DNA of 64,000 nt from Bacillota bacterium (GTDB taxonomy: Bacteria; Bacillota; Clostridia; Oscillospirales; Ruminococcaceae), in contig JAEWAB010000004.1 in NCBI GenBank assembly GCA_023391875.1, positions 682,001-746,000 on the forward strand, given 5' to 3'. Below are positions 43,735 to 51,140 of the stretch, piece after piece. The position numbers were made by a program, and so were the translations under genes. Within the stretch, counting starts at the first letter, position 1, and each line of letters opens with the position of its first letter. The notes under the pieces were generated by a model that saw nothing but the letters and a program-made list of their open reading frames with translations, did no database searches and had not been told where the DNA came from.

Positions 43735-44784
43735 CTAATAGCGGATAACGATCTTTTTCGTCGTACTGCGGCGCTCTTCCACCAGACGGAAGGCGTCGAT
43801 GATATGGTCAAAGTCGAAAACATCCGAGATAAAATCGCCGGGGTTCAATACGCCGAGGTTAATCCAAGCCATCACCTGCGAGTGGGCTTCGGCCTCCTCT
43901 TTTTTAGACGGCCACTGCACAAACTCGAGCGACCAGTTGTAGGGCGCCTTGCTCCAGTCTATCTCCATGCCGAGCTTGGGCGAGATGCCGTAGCAGCAGA
44001 TCCTGCCGTTGTATTTAATCAGCCCCATGGCCTGATTGATGATTGCGTTAATGCCTACCGCGTCCACGACATAGTCGATACCGTCGGGGAACAGCTTTTT
44101 TACTTCACTTTCGATATCACAGGTCTTGCTGTTAAAGGCGTAGTCGGCACCCATCGCTTTCGCAGCCTCGACCTTTTCATCCATCACATCCACCGTGATG
44201 ACGGTCGAAAGCCCGAGCAGCTTCGCAAACTTGGTAAAGCATAGCCCTACCGGCCCCGCGCCGAAGATGAGCACGTTCTCGTTGGGCTTAAACCCAAACC
44301 GGCGGATGGCGCTGAGCACCTCACGAAAGGTGATAATCATCGCGGCGCCCACAGCGTCTACCTTATCCTGCGGCTTAATTACAGTTTGAGCGAAGTAGCC
44401 CTCCGAAAACGAGGGGGTACCCGGCCCCATACCGTTTGCGATATACGCCTGCGCATCGCCCACCACCGCATACTCGGCGTAAGCGCCCCAGCCGGAGTAG
44501 TATTCGCCTGCCTTCTGCTCCAAAAAAGGGAGAAGAACGATATCGCCAACCTTAAGCCCAGTCACCTTGGCGCCAATCTCAATCACCTCGCCCACGCCCT
44601 CGTGACCGAGCACGGCAGGGTAGGTGTCAAAATTCTTAAAGGTGCCGTGTATCAGTTTGGTATCCGTACCGTTGCACACACCGCAGCTTAACATCTTCAC
44701 GAGTGCCTGACAGTCGCCATAGCTTGGCTTTGGCATTTCCTGCACCGACAGTTCTCCTTGTGCGTTTACGACTAGCCCTTTCAT
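43735..44784 (-). CDS. Zinc-binding (MDR) alcohol/sugar dehydrogenase
   Basis: A 349-residue medium-chain dehydrogenase. Catalytic zinc ligands are in SCGVCNGTD and the GHEGVGEV histidine-glutamate pair; the NAD-binding loop is IFGAGPVGLCFTKFA. The four-cysteine structural zinc lobe expected around residues 90-110 is missing, replaced by an FLEQKAGEYYSGWGAYAEY stretch. It is the first gene of the locus after the promoter at 44914-44942. The substrate is presumably the imported sugar or its monomer. Confidence 0.88.
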   Translation of the reverse strand: MKGLVVNAQGELSVQEMPKPSYGDCQALVKMLSCGVCNGTDTKLIHGTFKNFDTYPAVLGHEGVGEVIEIGAKVTGLKVGDIVLLPFLEQKAGEYYSGWGAYAEYAVVGDAQAYIANGMGPGTPSFSEGYFAQTVIKPQDKVDAVGAAMIITFREVLSAIRRFGFKPNENVLIFGAGPVGLCFTKFAKLLGLSTVITVDVMDEKVEAAKAMGADYAFNSKTCDIESEVKKLFPDGIDYVVDAVGINAIINQAMGLIKYNGRICCYGISPKLGMEIDWSKAPYNWSLEFVQWPSKKEEAEAHSQVMAWINLGVLNPGDFISDVFDFDHIIDAFRLVEERRSTTKKIVIRY

Positions 44785-44888
44785 GAACGTACCTCTTTTA
44801 AATTAATGATGGCTTTTATGGTCATACGCATAAAGCCTGCAACCATAAAAGCGAAATTGTAAATTAGTTATGCTGACAATATATCATA

Positions 44889-44900
44889 ATGTCATTACAT
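44889..44900. promoter_or_regulatory. Candidate GntR operator, site A
   Basis: ATGTCATTACAT on the plus strand (ATGTAATGACAT on the minus strand), a semi-palindrome just downstream of the predicted transcription start. Eleven of 12 bases recur at 39332-39343. Confidence 0.5.
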
Positions 44901-44913
44901 ATCGTATGTGCTT

Positions 44914-44942
44914 ATATTAGTCTAAAACGAATCATATGTCAA
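44914..44942 (-). promoter_or_regulatory. Promoter of the sugar locus
   Basis: Minus-strand TTGACA (44937-44942), a 17-base spacer and TAATAT (44914-44919), about 130 bases before the dehydrogenase start. Confidence 0.65.
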
Positions 44943-45202
44943 TACGGTTTTGTGTATTTTGTTGTGTTATCCAAGCAAAATTGCTGTGGCTTATGTGTAT
45001 TTACCAGCTAAATCATTATGTCATGATAGCATTACATACAAGCCAAATGTAATGTAAGCAGAACAAATCGGTGTCGGCGCGCCGGACGCCAGCCACTAAC
45101 CGCCAGCATCGAAGGCTTTCTTGCGCCGTTGCATAAATTTAAACTCCCGTAAAACAATAAAAAAGACGCAGCCATTTTATAAACGAAAGGAAAGGGTAGA
45201 GC

Positions 45203-45355
45203 GTGGATAATAATAAAAACCGCCACCGAGACAGGCCTAAGAGCAACCCGGAGCTTCGAAAGATGAAGCCAAAAGAGAATGCCGATGTAGGCATCATAGA
45301 GGGCCACAAGATCGGCGTTCATGTCAGCAAGCACGAAAAGGGAAGCGGCCAGTAA
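45203..45355 (+). CDS. Small basic hypothetical protein (50 aa)
   Basis: A 50-residue, Lys/Arg/Asn-rich, soluble protein starting MDNNKNRHRDRPKSN and ending VHVSKHEKGSGQ. The start is GTG, preceded by AAAGGAAAGGG. It lies 35 bases upstream of the HMA-fold gene on the same strand, so the two are probably cotranscribed. I do not recognise the family. It is too short to place by itself, but the spacing, ribosome binding site and position support it. Confidence 0.5.
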   Translation: MDNNKNRHRDRPKSNPELRKMKPKENADVGIIEGHKIGVHVSKHEKGSGQ

Positions 45356-45390
45356 CGGTAAACAGTCCATTATGATATAGGAGGTCGGAG

Positions 45391-45600
45391 ATGAATACCA
45401 TCCTTTGCAATGTATCGGGCATGCAGAATAAGACGAACAAAACGCAGATCAAGAATGCGCTGGATAAAATCGAGGGGGTACAGGAGGTCGGTGTGAACCT
45501 GATGACAGGTACCGTCAAGGTAGAGTACAACGACCCCGCGACCGAGAACCAGATTAAAAACTGCATTGAGCATACCGGGTTTAAGGTTGTATACGAATAG
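45391..45600 (+). CDS. HMA-fold protein without the metal-binding CxxC
   Basis: A 69-residue ferredoxin-like protein of the heavy-metal-associated domain type (CopZ-like): a first strand, a helix around TQIKNALDKIEGVQEV, strands VNLMTGTVKVEYNDP and a second helix ENQIKNCIEHTGFKV. The loop that normally reads GMTCxxC reads GMQNKTNK, so both metal cysteines are missing. C6 and C57 remain but are not in a CxxC. GGAGG precedes the ATG. A bidirectional terminator follows. It may be a redirected HMA domain with a protein- or other ligand-binding role. Confidence 0.75.
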   Translation: MNTILCNVSGMQNKTNKTQIKNALDKIEGVQEVGVNLMTGTVKVEYNDPATENQIKNCIEHTGFKVVYE

Positions 45601-45616
45601 ACATGGTAATAAAAAG

Positions 45617-45651
45617 AAGCGGGCGGAGACTAAAATAGTCTCCGCCCGCTT
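45617..45651. terminator. Bidirectional terminator between the HMA gene and the ABC exporter operon
   Basis: AAGCGGGCGGAGACTA (45617-45632) and TAGTCTCCGCCCGCTT (45636-45651), a perfect 16-bp stem with a 3-base loop. Confidence 0.88.
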
Positions 45652-45667
45652 GTCGGTATATGAGCTA

Positions 45668-47533
45668 TCAGGATGCCGACTCAAACTGGCTGTTGTAAAG
45701 CCTTGCATAGAAGCCGTTTTTGCGCAGCAGCTCCTCATGGGTGCCCTGTTCGACGATATCGCCTTCGTTGATGCAGAGAATCAGGTCTGCGTTGCGGATG
45801 GTCGAGAGGCGGTGCGCAATCACAAAGCTGGTACGGCCCTTCATGAGGTTATCCATCGCCTTTTGGATGAGTATCTCGGTTCGGGTATCCACGCTGCTGG
45901 TCGCCTCGTCCAGAATCAGAATCTTCGGGTCGGCGAGGATTGCGCGGGCAATAGTCAAAAGCTGTTTCTGGCCCTGCGAAACGTTGCTCGCCTCTTCGTT
46001 GAGCACCATATCGTAGCCGTTTGGCAGGGTTCTTACAAAGTGGTCTACCTGCGCCGCTACCGCCGCCTTCTTTACGTCCTTGAGCGAAGCATCCAGCTTG
46101 CCGTAGCGGATGTTATCGGCAACCGAACCGTTAAAGAGCCAGGTATCCTGCAGTACCATGCCGAACATCGAGCGGAGGTCGTCGCGCTTAAAGTCGCGGA
46201 TGTCGTGCCCGTCTAGCATGATGGCACCGCTGTTTATATCATAAAAACGCATGAGCAGTTTAATAAGGGTCGTTTTGCCGGCGCCGGTGGGGCCGACGAT
46301 GGCAACCTTTTGGCCAGGGGCTACCTGCGCGTTAAAGTTACGAATAACCAGCTTCTCGGGGTCGTAGCCAAAGCTTACATCCTTAAACTGTACGCTGCCG
46401 TCCAGGTGCGCGATGCTTGCGGGTTTCGCCGCTTCGGGGATTTCCTCCTCCTCATCGAGGAAGCCGAACACACGCTCGGCAGCCGCCGCTGTAAGCTGCA
46501 ATACATTGGAGATATTCGCAAGCTGCGCAATCGGCTGGTTAAAGGAGCGCACGTACTGGATAAACGACTGAATACCGCCTACCGTCAGGCTGCCGTTTAC
46601 CGCGAAGTAGCCGCCGAGGATGCACACCGCTACATAGCCGATATTGCCCACAAACATGGTGATCGGCATCATCAGCCCCGAGAGAAAGTTTGCCTTCCAG
46701 GCCGATTTGTAGAGCGTGTTGTTGTATTCTTCAAACGTCTTTGCCGACTCTTCCTCGCCGCTAAAGGCCTTCATAACCACATGGCTGCCGAACATCTCTT
46801 CCACGTGGCCGTTTACGTGCCCCAGATATTCCTGCTGCATCTTAAAGTGTTTCTGAGACTTCTTGATGATTGCCGAAACCAGCAGCATGGATATCGGCAG
46901 GATACAGAGCGCCACGAGCGTTAACTGCCAGCTGATTGTGAACATCATAATCAGGATACCGATTACCGAGGTGATGGAGGTGATAATCTGTGTAATGCTC
47001 TGGTTTAAGCTTAGGCTGATGGTGTCCACATCGTTGGTGATGCGGGAGAGCACCTCGCCGTGGGTCGTTTTGTCGTAGTAAGAGAAGGGCATACGGTGTA
47101 TCTTCGCGTCGATGTCGCGGCGCAGCTGGTAGGTAAGCTTCATCGTAACGCCCGTCATGATATACCCCTGTAGGTAAGAGAACCCGGCGCTGATTGCATA
47201 AAGGCCTAACAGCCATAGAATAATGCTGCCAACCTTGCCAAAGTCAATGCCGCCCGTGCCCGTAATCATCTTTATAATGCCCGTTACCATCTCGTCGGTG
47301 GCCTGCCCCAGAATCTTGGGGCCGACGATCATAAAGACGGCCGAAACAACGGCAAACAGCCAAACAATAATAACCTTCCACTTCTGCTGCCCAAGGTAGG
47401 CAATCAGCTTTTTCATGGTGCCTTTAAAGTCCTTGGCCTTCTCGCCCGGCATCATCATCCCATGCGGGCCACCGGGGCCCCTCATCCCGCGCATCGCACC
47501 GCCGCGCGGGGGGCTGTTTCTTACTTCGCTCAT
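45668..47533 (-). CDS. ABC exporter half-transporter, consensus nucleotide site
   Basis: A 621-residue type IV ABC exporter subunit: a Gly/Pro/Met-rich N-terminal tail, six membrane helices (about 55-330), then the nucleotide-binding domain (about 375-615) with GPTGAGKTTL, the signature VSQGQKQ and Walker B ILILDEATSSVD, keeping the catalytic glutamate. It overlaps its partner gene by 4 bases (ATGA), so the two should form a heterodimer. It could export drugs, lipids or peptides. Transcription starts from the MarR gene at 50276. Confidence 0.9.
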   Translation of the reverse strand: MSEVRNSPPRGGAMRGMRGPGGPHGMMMPGEKAKDFKGTMKKLIAYLGQQKWKVIIVWLFAVVSAVFMIVGPKILGQATDEMVTGIIKMITGTGGIDFGKVGSIILWLLGLYAISAGFSYLQGYIMTGVTMKLTYQLRRDIDAKIHRMPFSYYDKTTHGEVLSRITNDVDTISLSLNQSITQIITSITSVIGILIMMFTISWQLTLVALCILPISMLLVSAIIKKSQKHFKMQQEYLGHVNGHVEEMFGSHVVMKAFSGEEESAKTFEEYNNTLYKSAWKANFLSGLMMPITMFVGNIGYVAVCILGGYFAVNGSLTVGGIQSFIQYVRSFNQPIAQLANISNVLQLTAAAAERVFGFLDEEEEIPEAAKPASIAHLDGSVQFKDVSFGYDPEKLVIRNFNAQVAPGQKVAIVGPTGAGKTTLIKLLMRFYDINSGAIMLDGHDIRDFKRDDLRSMFGMVLQDTWLFNGSVADNIRYGKLDASLKDVKKAAVAAQVDHFVRTLPNGYDMVLNEEASNVSQGQKQLLTIARAILADPKILILDEATSSVDTRTEILIQKAMDNLMKGRTSFVIAHRLSTIRNADLILCINEGDIVEQGTHEELLRKNGFYARLYNSQFESAS

Positions 47534-49782
47534 GCCAGTTCCTCCTTTGAAAGCTGCGACGATGCTATCTCGATGTATTCAGGGCAGGTGCTCAGCAGCC
47601 CCTTGTGGGTACCGCGTCCAACAATGCGCCCCTCATCCAGCACGAGGATCTGGTCTGCGTGCATGATGGTACTTACGCGCTGTGCCACGATGATAATGGT
47701 GCTGTCGCCCGTGTGCTCCTTCAGCGCCTTTCTTAAGGCCACATCGGTCTTATAGTCGAGCGCCGAAAAGCTGTCGTCAAAGATATAGATTTCCGGCTTC
47801 TTCACCAGCGCCCGGGCAATGGATAGGCGCTGCTTCTGCCCGCCGGACACATTGCTGCCGCCCTGAGCGATCGGTGCTTCGAAGCGCTCCGGTTTTTCGC
47901 TGATGAAGTCTATGGCCTGCGCAACCTGCGCCGCGGTCTCAACGTCCTGTGCGCTAGCCTGCTTATTGCCGTATTTCAGGTTCGATTCAATGGTACCCGA
48001 GAGCAATACGCCCTTTTGGGGAACGTAGCCGATGCTGGCACGCAGGTCTTTTTGCCTTACCTCGCGCACATCCACGCCATCCACCATTATCGAACCTTCG
48101 GTTACATCATAAAAACGCAGTATCAGGTTCGCGATGGTGGTTTTGCCCGCGCCGGTCGAGCCGATAATCGCCGTGGTTTCGCCGGGCTTTGCCACAAACG
48201 AGATGTCGTGCAACACGTCTTCATCGGCGCCCTCGTAGCGGAAGTTTACGTTTTTAAGCTCTACAACGCCCTTTTTCGCGGGGTCCAAGGCCTTGGGCGC
48301 CTTGGGGTCTGTGATGGTGGGCTCGGTTTCAAGCACCTCGGCGATACGCACTGCCGAAACAGCCGCGCGGGGCGCAAAGATAAAGATCATCGAAACCATT
48401 AAGAAGCTCATGATAATCTGCATGGCATACTGAATAAAGGCCATCATGTCGCCTACCTGTATGGCCGACTGCGAGATCTGGTGCGCGCCAACCCATACAA
48501 TGAGCAGGGTCACGCCGTTCATAATCAGCATCATGACGGGCATCATAAAGACCATTACACGGTTTGCAAACAGATGGGTCTTGGTTAAATCAATGTTTGC
48601 CTTATCAAAACGGTCTTTTTCAAACTCTCTTGTGCCAAAGGCGCGGATAACCATCAGGCCGCTTAAATTCTCACGGGAGACAAGGTTCAGCCTGTCAACC
48701 AGCGTTTGAATGAGCCGGAATTTGGGCATCGCCACGGTAAAAACGACGATGATAATGCCGATAAGCAACACGCCGGCAAGTGCTATAATCCAGCTCATCG
48801 AGGCGGATTTCTCCACCGCCATGATGATGCCGCCGACGCACATAATCGGCGCGTAGCACAGCATGCGGATACCGATCATCAAGAACTGCTGTATCTGGGT
48901 GATGTCGTTGGTGGAGCGGGTGATAAGCGATGCGGTAGAGAATTTATCCATCTCACGGCTAGAGAAGCTTTCTACCTTGTTAAAGATGTCTCTGCGCAGG
49001 TTTTTGGCAACGCCTGCCGCGATGCGGGAGGAAAGAAAGCCAACCAGTATGGTTGCCACACCGCCCAGAAGGGCAATCAACAGCATCAGCAGCCCGATTT
49101 TTATAATATATCCGCTCTGGATACCGCCGATATCCGCGCCAAGCTCCTCAGAAAAGCCTTTGGCAAAGGTGATACCGGTTTGCTTGAGCATGGCTGCGGG
49201 GGTAGCTGCCGCCTTGTCGTGTGCCTCTTCAAACACCGAGGGCGGTATCTGGCCAAGCATCGGCTGCATGGCGTACAGCTTTTCTACGTCGAGGTCAACG
49301 GACTGCAAATCCGTACTGTCGCTGCTGTTTTGCACCGTTTGCCCCGCCTGTGCCGACAGCTTCTCCAGCACATTGATTACCGACCACGAGGCGTTGCCGA
49401 AGGCGATGTCCAGGTTCTCAAGCGCGTCTTTATCGTCGCCGGAGAGAACATAAATCTGCTGTGCGTCCGCGCTCGGGTAGATACTGTCATAGGTCTTGCC
49501 GTTTGCGTTTTTATCCGTGCCCGATACCAGGGTGTAGCGCTCATTTACAAGCACCTTTTCATCCTCGGTCATAAAGGTTTGGATAAAGGTCATGCCGGTT
49601 TGGCTGATGGCCTCCGGTGCCGCATTTTCGATGCCGCTTTGCTGTATGCCGACATTGACAATGTCGCTCATAAAGTTCGGCAGATTGAGGTCGCTCATTG
49701 CCTGCCCGAAGAGCAGCACAAAAGAGAGTACCAAGCCAATCCAAAACGGCTTGAGGTATCTCGCGAGTTTGTTCAAAATCAA
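47530..49782 (-). CDS. ABC exporter half-transporter, degenerate site, with large extracellular insertion
   Basis: A 750-residue partner of the exporter at 45668. After the first helix (about 10-32) comes an insertion of some 190 residues (about 40-225) rich in Asp, Ala and Gln with no membrane helix, so it should lie outside the cell before the second helix (about 228-255). The nucleotide domain has GSTGAGKTTI, VSGGQKQ and Walker B IFDDSFSALD, where aspartate replaces the catalytic glutamate: a degenerate site, as in TM287/288-like heterodimers. It overlaps the MarR gene by 4 bases. Confidence 0.9.
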   Translation of the reverse strand: MILNKLARYLKPFWIGLVLSFVLLFGQAMSDLNLPNFMSDIVNVGIQQSGIENAAPEAISQTGMTFIQTFMTEDEKVLVNERYTLVSGTDKNANGKTYDSIYPSADAQQIYVLSGDDKDALENLDIAFGNASWSVINVLEKLSAQAGQTVQNSSDSTDLQSVDLDVEKLYAMQPMLGQIPPSVFEEAHDKAAATPAAMLKQTGITFAKGFSEELGADIGGIQSGYIIKIGLLMLLIALLGGVATILVGFLSSRIAAGVAKNLRRDIFNKVESFSSREMDKFSTASLITRSTNDITQIQQFLMIGIRMLCYAPIMCVGGIIMAVEKSASMSWIIALAGVLLIGIIIVVFTVAMPKFRLIQTLVDRLNLVSRENLSGLMVIRAFGTREFEKDRFDKANIDLTKTHLFANRVMVFMMPVMMLIMNGVTLLIVWVGAHQISQSAIQVGDMMAFIQYAMQIIMSFLMVSMIFIFAPRAAVSAVRIAEVLETEPTITDPKAPKALDPAKKGVVELKNVNFRYEGADEDVLHDISFVAKPGETTAIIGSTGAGKTTIANLILRFYDVTEGSIMVDGVDVREVRQKDLRASIGYVPQKGVLLSGTIESNLKYGNKQASAQDVETAAQVAQAIDFISEKPERFEAPIAQGGSNVSGGQKQRLSIARALVKKPEIYIFDDSFSALDYKTDVALRKALKEHTGDSTIIIVAQRVSTIMHADQILVLDEGRIVGRGTHKGLLSTCPEYIEIASSQLSKEELA

Positions 49783-50276
49783 TCCATCCTTTCACTAGTC
49801 CCATCTATGTTTTGCGCATTTTTTATACGCTCGCAAACCTTACGCTGAGCCGCTTCCAAGACGCCTGAAAACTGCGTTGAAAGCTCAATGAGCTGCCTCG
49901 TTTTATCCTCGCCGAAGACCGCGACAGCCTCGCTGAGGATCATATCCGCGTGCTTTTTTGCGGCTCTTAAATACTCTTTACCTGCCTCGGTAATCGAGAC
50001 GGTTATCTTGCGGCGGTCGGCACAAGAGATGCCGCGTACGATTAGGCCCTTTCGCTCGAGGTTATTAAGCATCTGCGACACCGCGGGCATGGTCATGTGC
50101 CCGGTGCCTTGAATGTCCGACACATTCACTTCGCCGGCCGACGTAAAGGATAGATGCTCTATCTTTAACAGCCCAAAGAATTCGCCCGGAGCCATGTCAA
50201 CGGCCGAGGAGAACATCATTGGCACCTTTTTATAGCTGGACAAGGCCTTAAAAAGCGATTCGTTCAGCGCATCCAT
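49779..50276 (-). CDS. MarR family regulator of the downstream ABC exporter
   Basis: A 165-residue winged-helix repressor: helices, then GHMTMPAVSQMLNNLERKGL as recognition region and RGISCADRRKITVSITEAG as wing (about 70-115). It leads an operon with two ABC genes, all coupled by ATGA overlaps. AAGGAGG precedes the ATG. Its promoter region has two strong palindromes, so it probably represses itself and the exporter until a drug or other ligand binds. Confidence 0.92.
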   Translation of the reverse strand: MDALNESLFKALSSYKKVPMMFSSAVDMAPGEFFGLLKIEHLSFTSAGEVNVSDIQGTGHMTMPAVSQMLNNLERKGLIVRGISCADRRKITVSITEAGKEYLRAAKKHADMILSEAVAVFGEDKTRQLIELSTQFSGVLEAAQRKVCERIKNAQNIDGTSERMD

Positions 50277-50295
50277 TTATTTACCTCCTTAATAT

Positions 50296-50308
50296 TTAAG
50301 CAACTTAA
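50296..50308. promoter_or_regulatory. MarR-type palindrome near the start of the minus-strand MarR gene
   Basis: TTAAG-CAA-CTTAA, perfect arms, in a stretch with further TTAAG/CTTAA-like halves, between the -10 and the ribosome binding site. Confidence 0.5.
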
Positions 50309-50326
50309 CAATTAATATCCTTAAAC

Positions 50327-50354
50327 ATTATAGCTCGCCTTGGGCAGATGTCAA
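50327..50354 (-). promoter_or_regulatory. Promoter of the minus-strand MarR-ABC operon
   Basis: Minus-strand TTGACA (50349-50354), a 16-base spacer and TATAAT (50327-50332); both boxes are consensus. Confidence 0.75.
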
Positions 50355-50372
50355 TAAGACTGCAGTCTTATT
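50353..50372. promoter_or_regulatory. 20-bp perfect palindrome at the -35 of the minus-strand MarR promoter
   Basis: AATAAGACTGCAGTCTTATT, a perfect palindrome overlapping the first bases of the -35 box. It is a good candidate operator for the MarR protein or another repressor. Confidence 0.6.
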
Positions 50373-50622
50373 CTTAAATTGTTTTCAGTTTGTTCGTAAT
50401 TCGTATTGTTCGTACAAGATATCTGAAAAAGCGTCAGTGTATTTGTACATATTTTTAATACAAAATCATGAAACAGAAACCATCCATACAAGCTACTTAT
50501 ACTGATTTTTACCGAAGTTTGGGTAATTTATCGCTTGTTATGGCGCCGCTAACTGTCACATGATTCATCGGCGGGATTCCCATAACAAGCCTTCGCGATT
50601 GCCATGGTGCGACATAAATTTA

Positions 50623-50651
50623 TTGACTCCAATATAGAATAGTGCTATTCT
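50623..50651 (+). promoter_or_regulatory. Promoter of the plus-strand MarR-ABC operon, with overlapping palindrome
   Basis: TTGACT (50623-50628), 17 bases, TATTCT (50646-50651). The palindrome AGAATAG-TG-CTATTCT (50636-50651) covers the -10, as expected for an operator. Confidence 0.65.
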
Positions 50652-50661
50652 TTGGATGGAA

Positions 50662-50679
50662 TAGTTGCGCTAGCAACTA
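50662..50679. promoter_or_regulatory. Inverted repeat between promoter and plus-strand MarR start
   Basis: TAGTTGC-GCTA-GCAACTA, perfect 7-base arms, about 15 bases after the -10 and 24 bases before the ATG. It may be a second operator. Confidence 0.55.
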
Positions 50680-50702
50680 ATTGTACAGGGAGGCCGTGGT
50701 AT

Positions 50703-51140
50703 ATGGAATCGCTTACGAAATATATCAACCGAATCTCGCGCTGTTACACGTTATACCGAAACGGCAAGCTGGAGCATGAGGGCATAAACGGCTACCAGCA
50801 CATCTATATCCTAAGGTTATGCAACCACCCCGGTATGACGCAGGAGCAGATTGCAAAGACCATCTATGTAAACAAAAGCAGCGTGACGCGTCAGCTCGCC
50901 CTGCTTGAGAAGAACGGCTTTATCACCAGAACCCCCAGCGAAAGTGATAAACGCGCCCTGCTGGTCTTCCCAACCGAAAAGGCCTATGCCCTCTACCCAA
51001 AGGTTAAGCGCCTCTCCGAAGAATACAACAACTACCTGTATGAGGATTTTACCGAGCAGGAGCGCGATCAACTGCTCACAATGCTTAAGCGGGTAACTGA
51101 AAAAGCTGTAGCAAGGTTTGAGAAAGAAGAAGAGACGTGA
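50703..51140 (+). CDS. MarR family regulator of the plus-strand ABC exporter
   Basis: A 145-residue winged-helix regulator with a recognition helix around VNKSSVTRQLALLEKNGFI and a wing RTPSESDKRALLVFPTE. The ATG at 50703 is chosen over an earlier in-frame codon because GGGAGG precedes it. Its stop overlaps the start of the ABC gene by 4 bases. Two palindromes at its promoter suggest autoregulation. It differs in sequence from the MarR protein transcribed in the opposite direction, so the two operons are not a simple duplication. Confidence 0.92.
   Translation: MESLTKYINRISRCYTLYRNGKLEHEGINGYQHIYILRLCNHPGMTQEQIAKTIYVNKSSVTRQLALLEKNGFITRTPSESDKRALLVFPTEKAYALYPKVKRLSEEYNNYLYEDFTEQERDQLLTMLKRVTEKAVARFEKEEET

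Larger units (their letters stand above)
44785..45202. promoter_or_regulatory. 418-bp control region of the sugar locus and the small plus-strand genes
   Basis: It holds the sugar-locus promoter (44914-44942), operator site A (44889-44900) and the palindrome TATGTCAT-N6-ATTACATA at 45017-45038, which repeats the half-sites TATGTNAT and ATNACATA and could be a further binding site. The leader of the 50-residue gene at 45203 occupies the right end. No gene was seen. Confidence 0.5.
50277..50702. promoter_or_regulatory. 426-bp divergent control region of two MarR-ABC operons
   Basis: It holds two divergent promoters and at least four palindromes, listed separately. The middle, about 50400-50600, contains nothing I could interpret. 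Confidence 0.6.

Noticed and set aside
45032..45370. Minus-strand open frame opposite the 50-residue gene
   Set aside because: It has no family resemblance and no ribosome binding site, and it overlaps the control region and the better-supported plus-strand gene.
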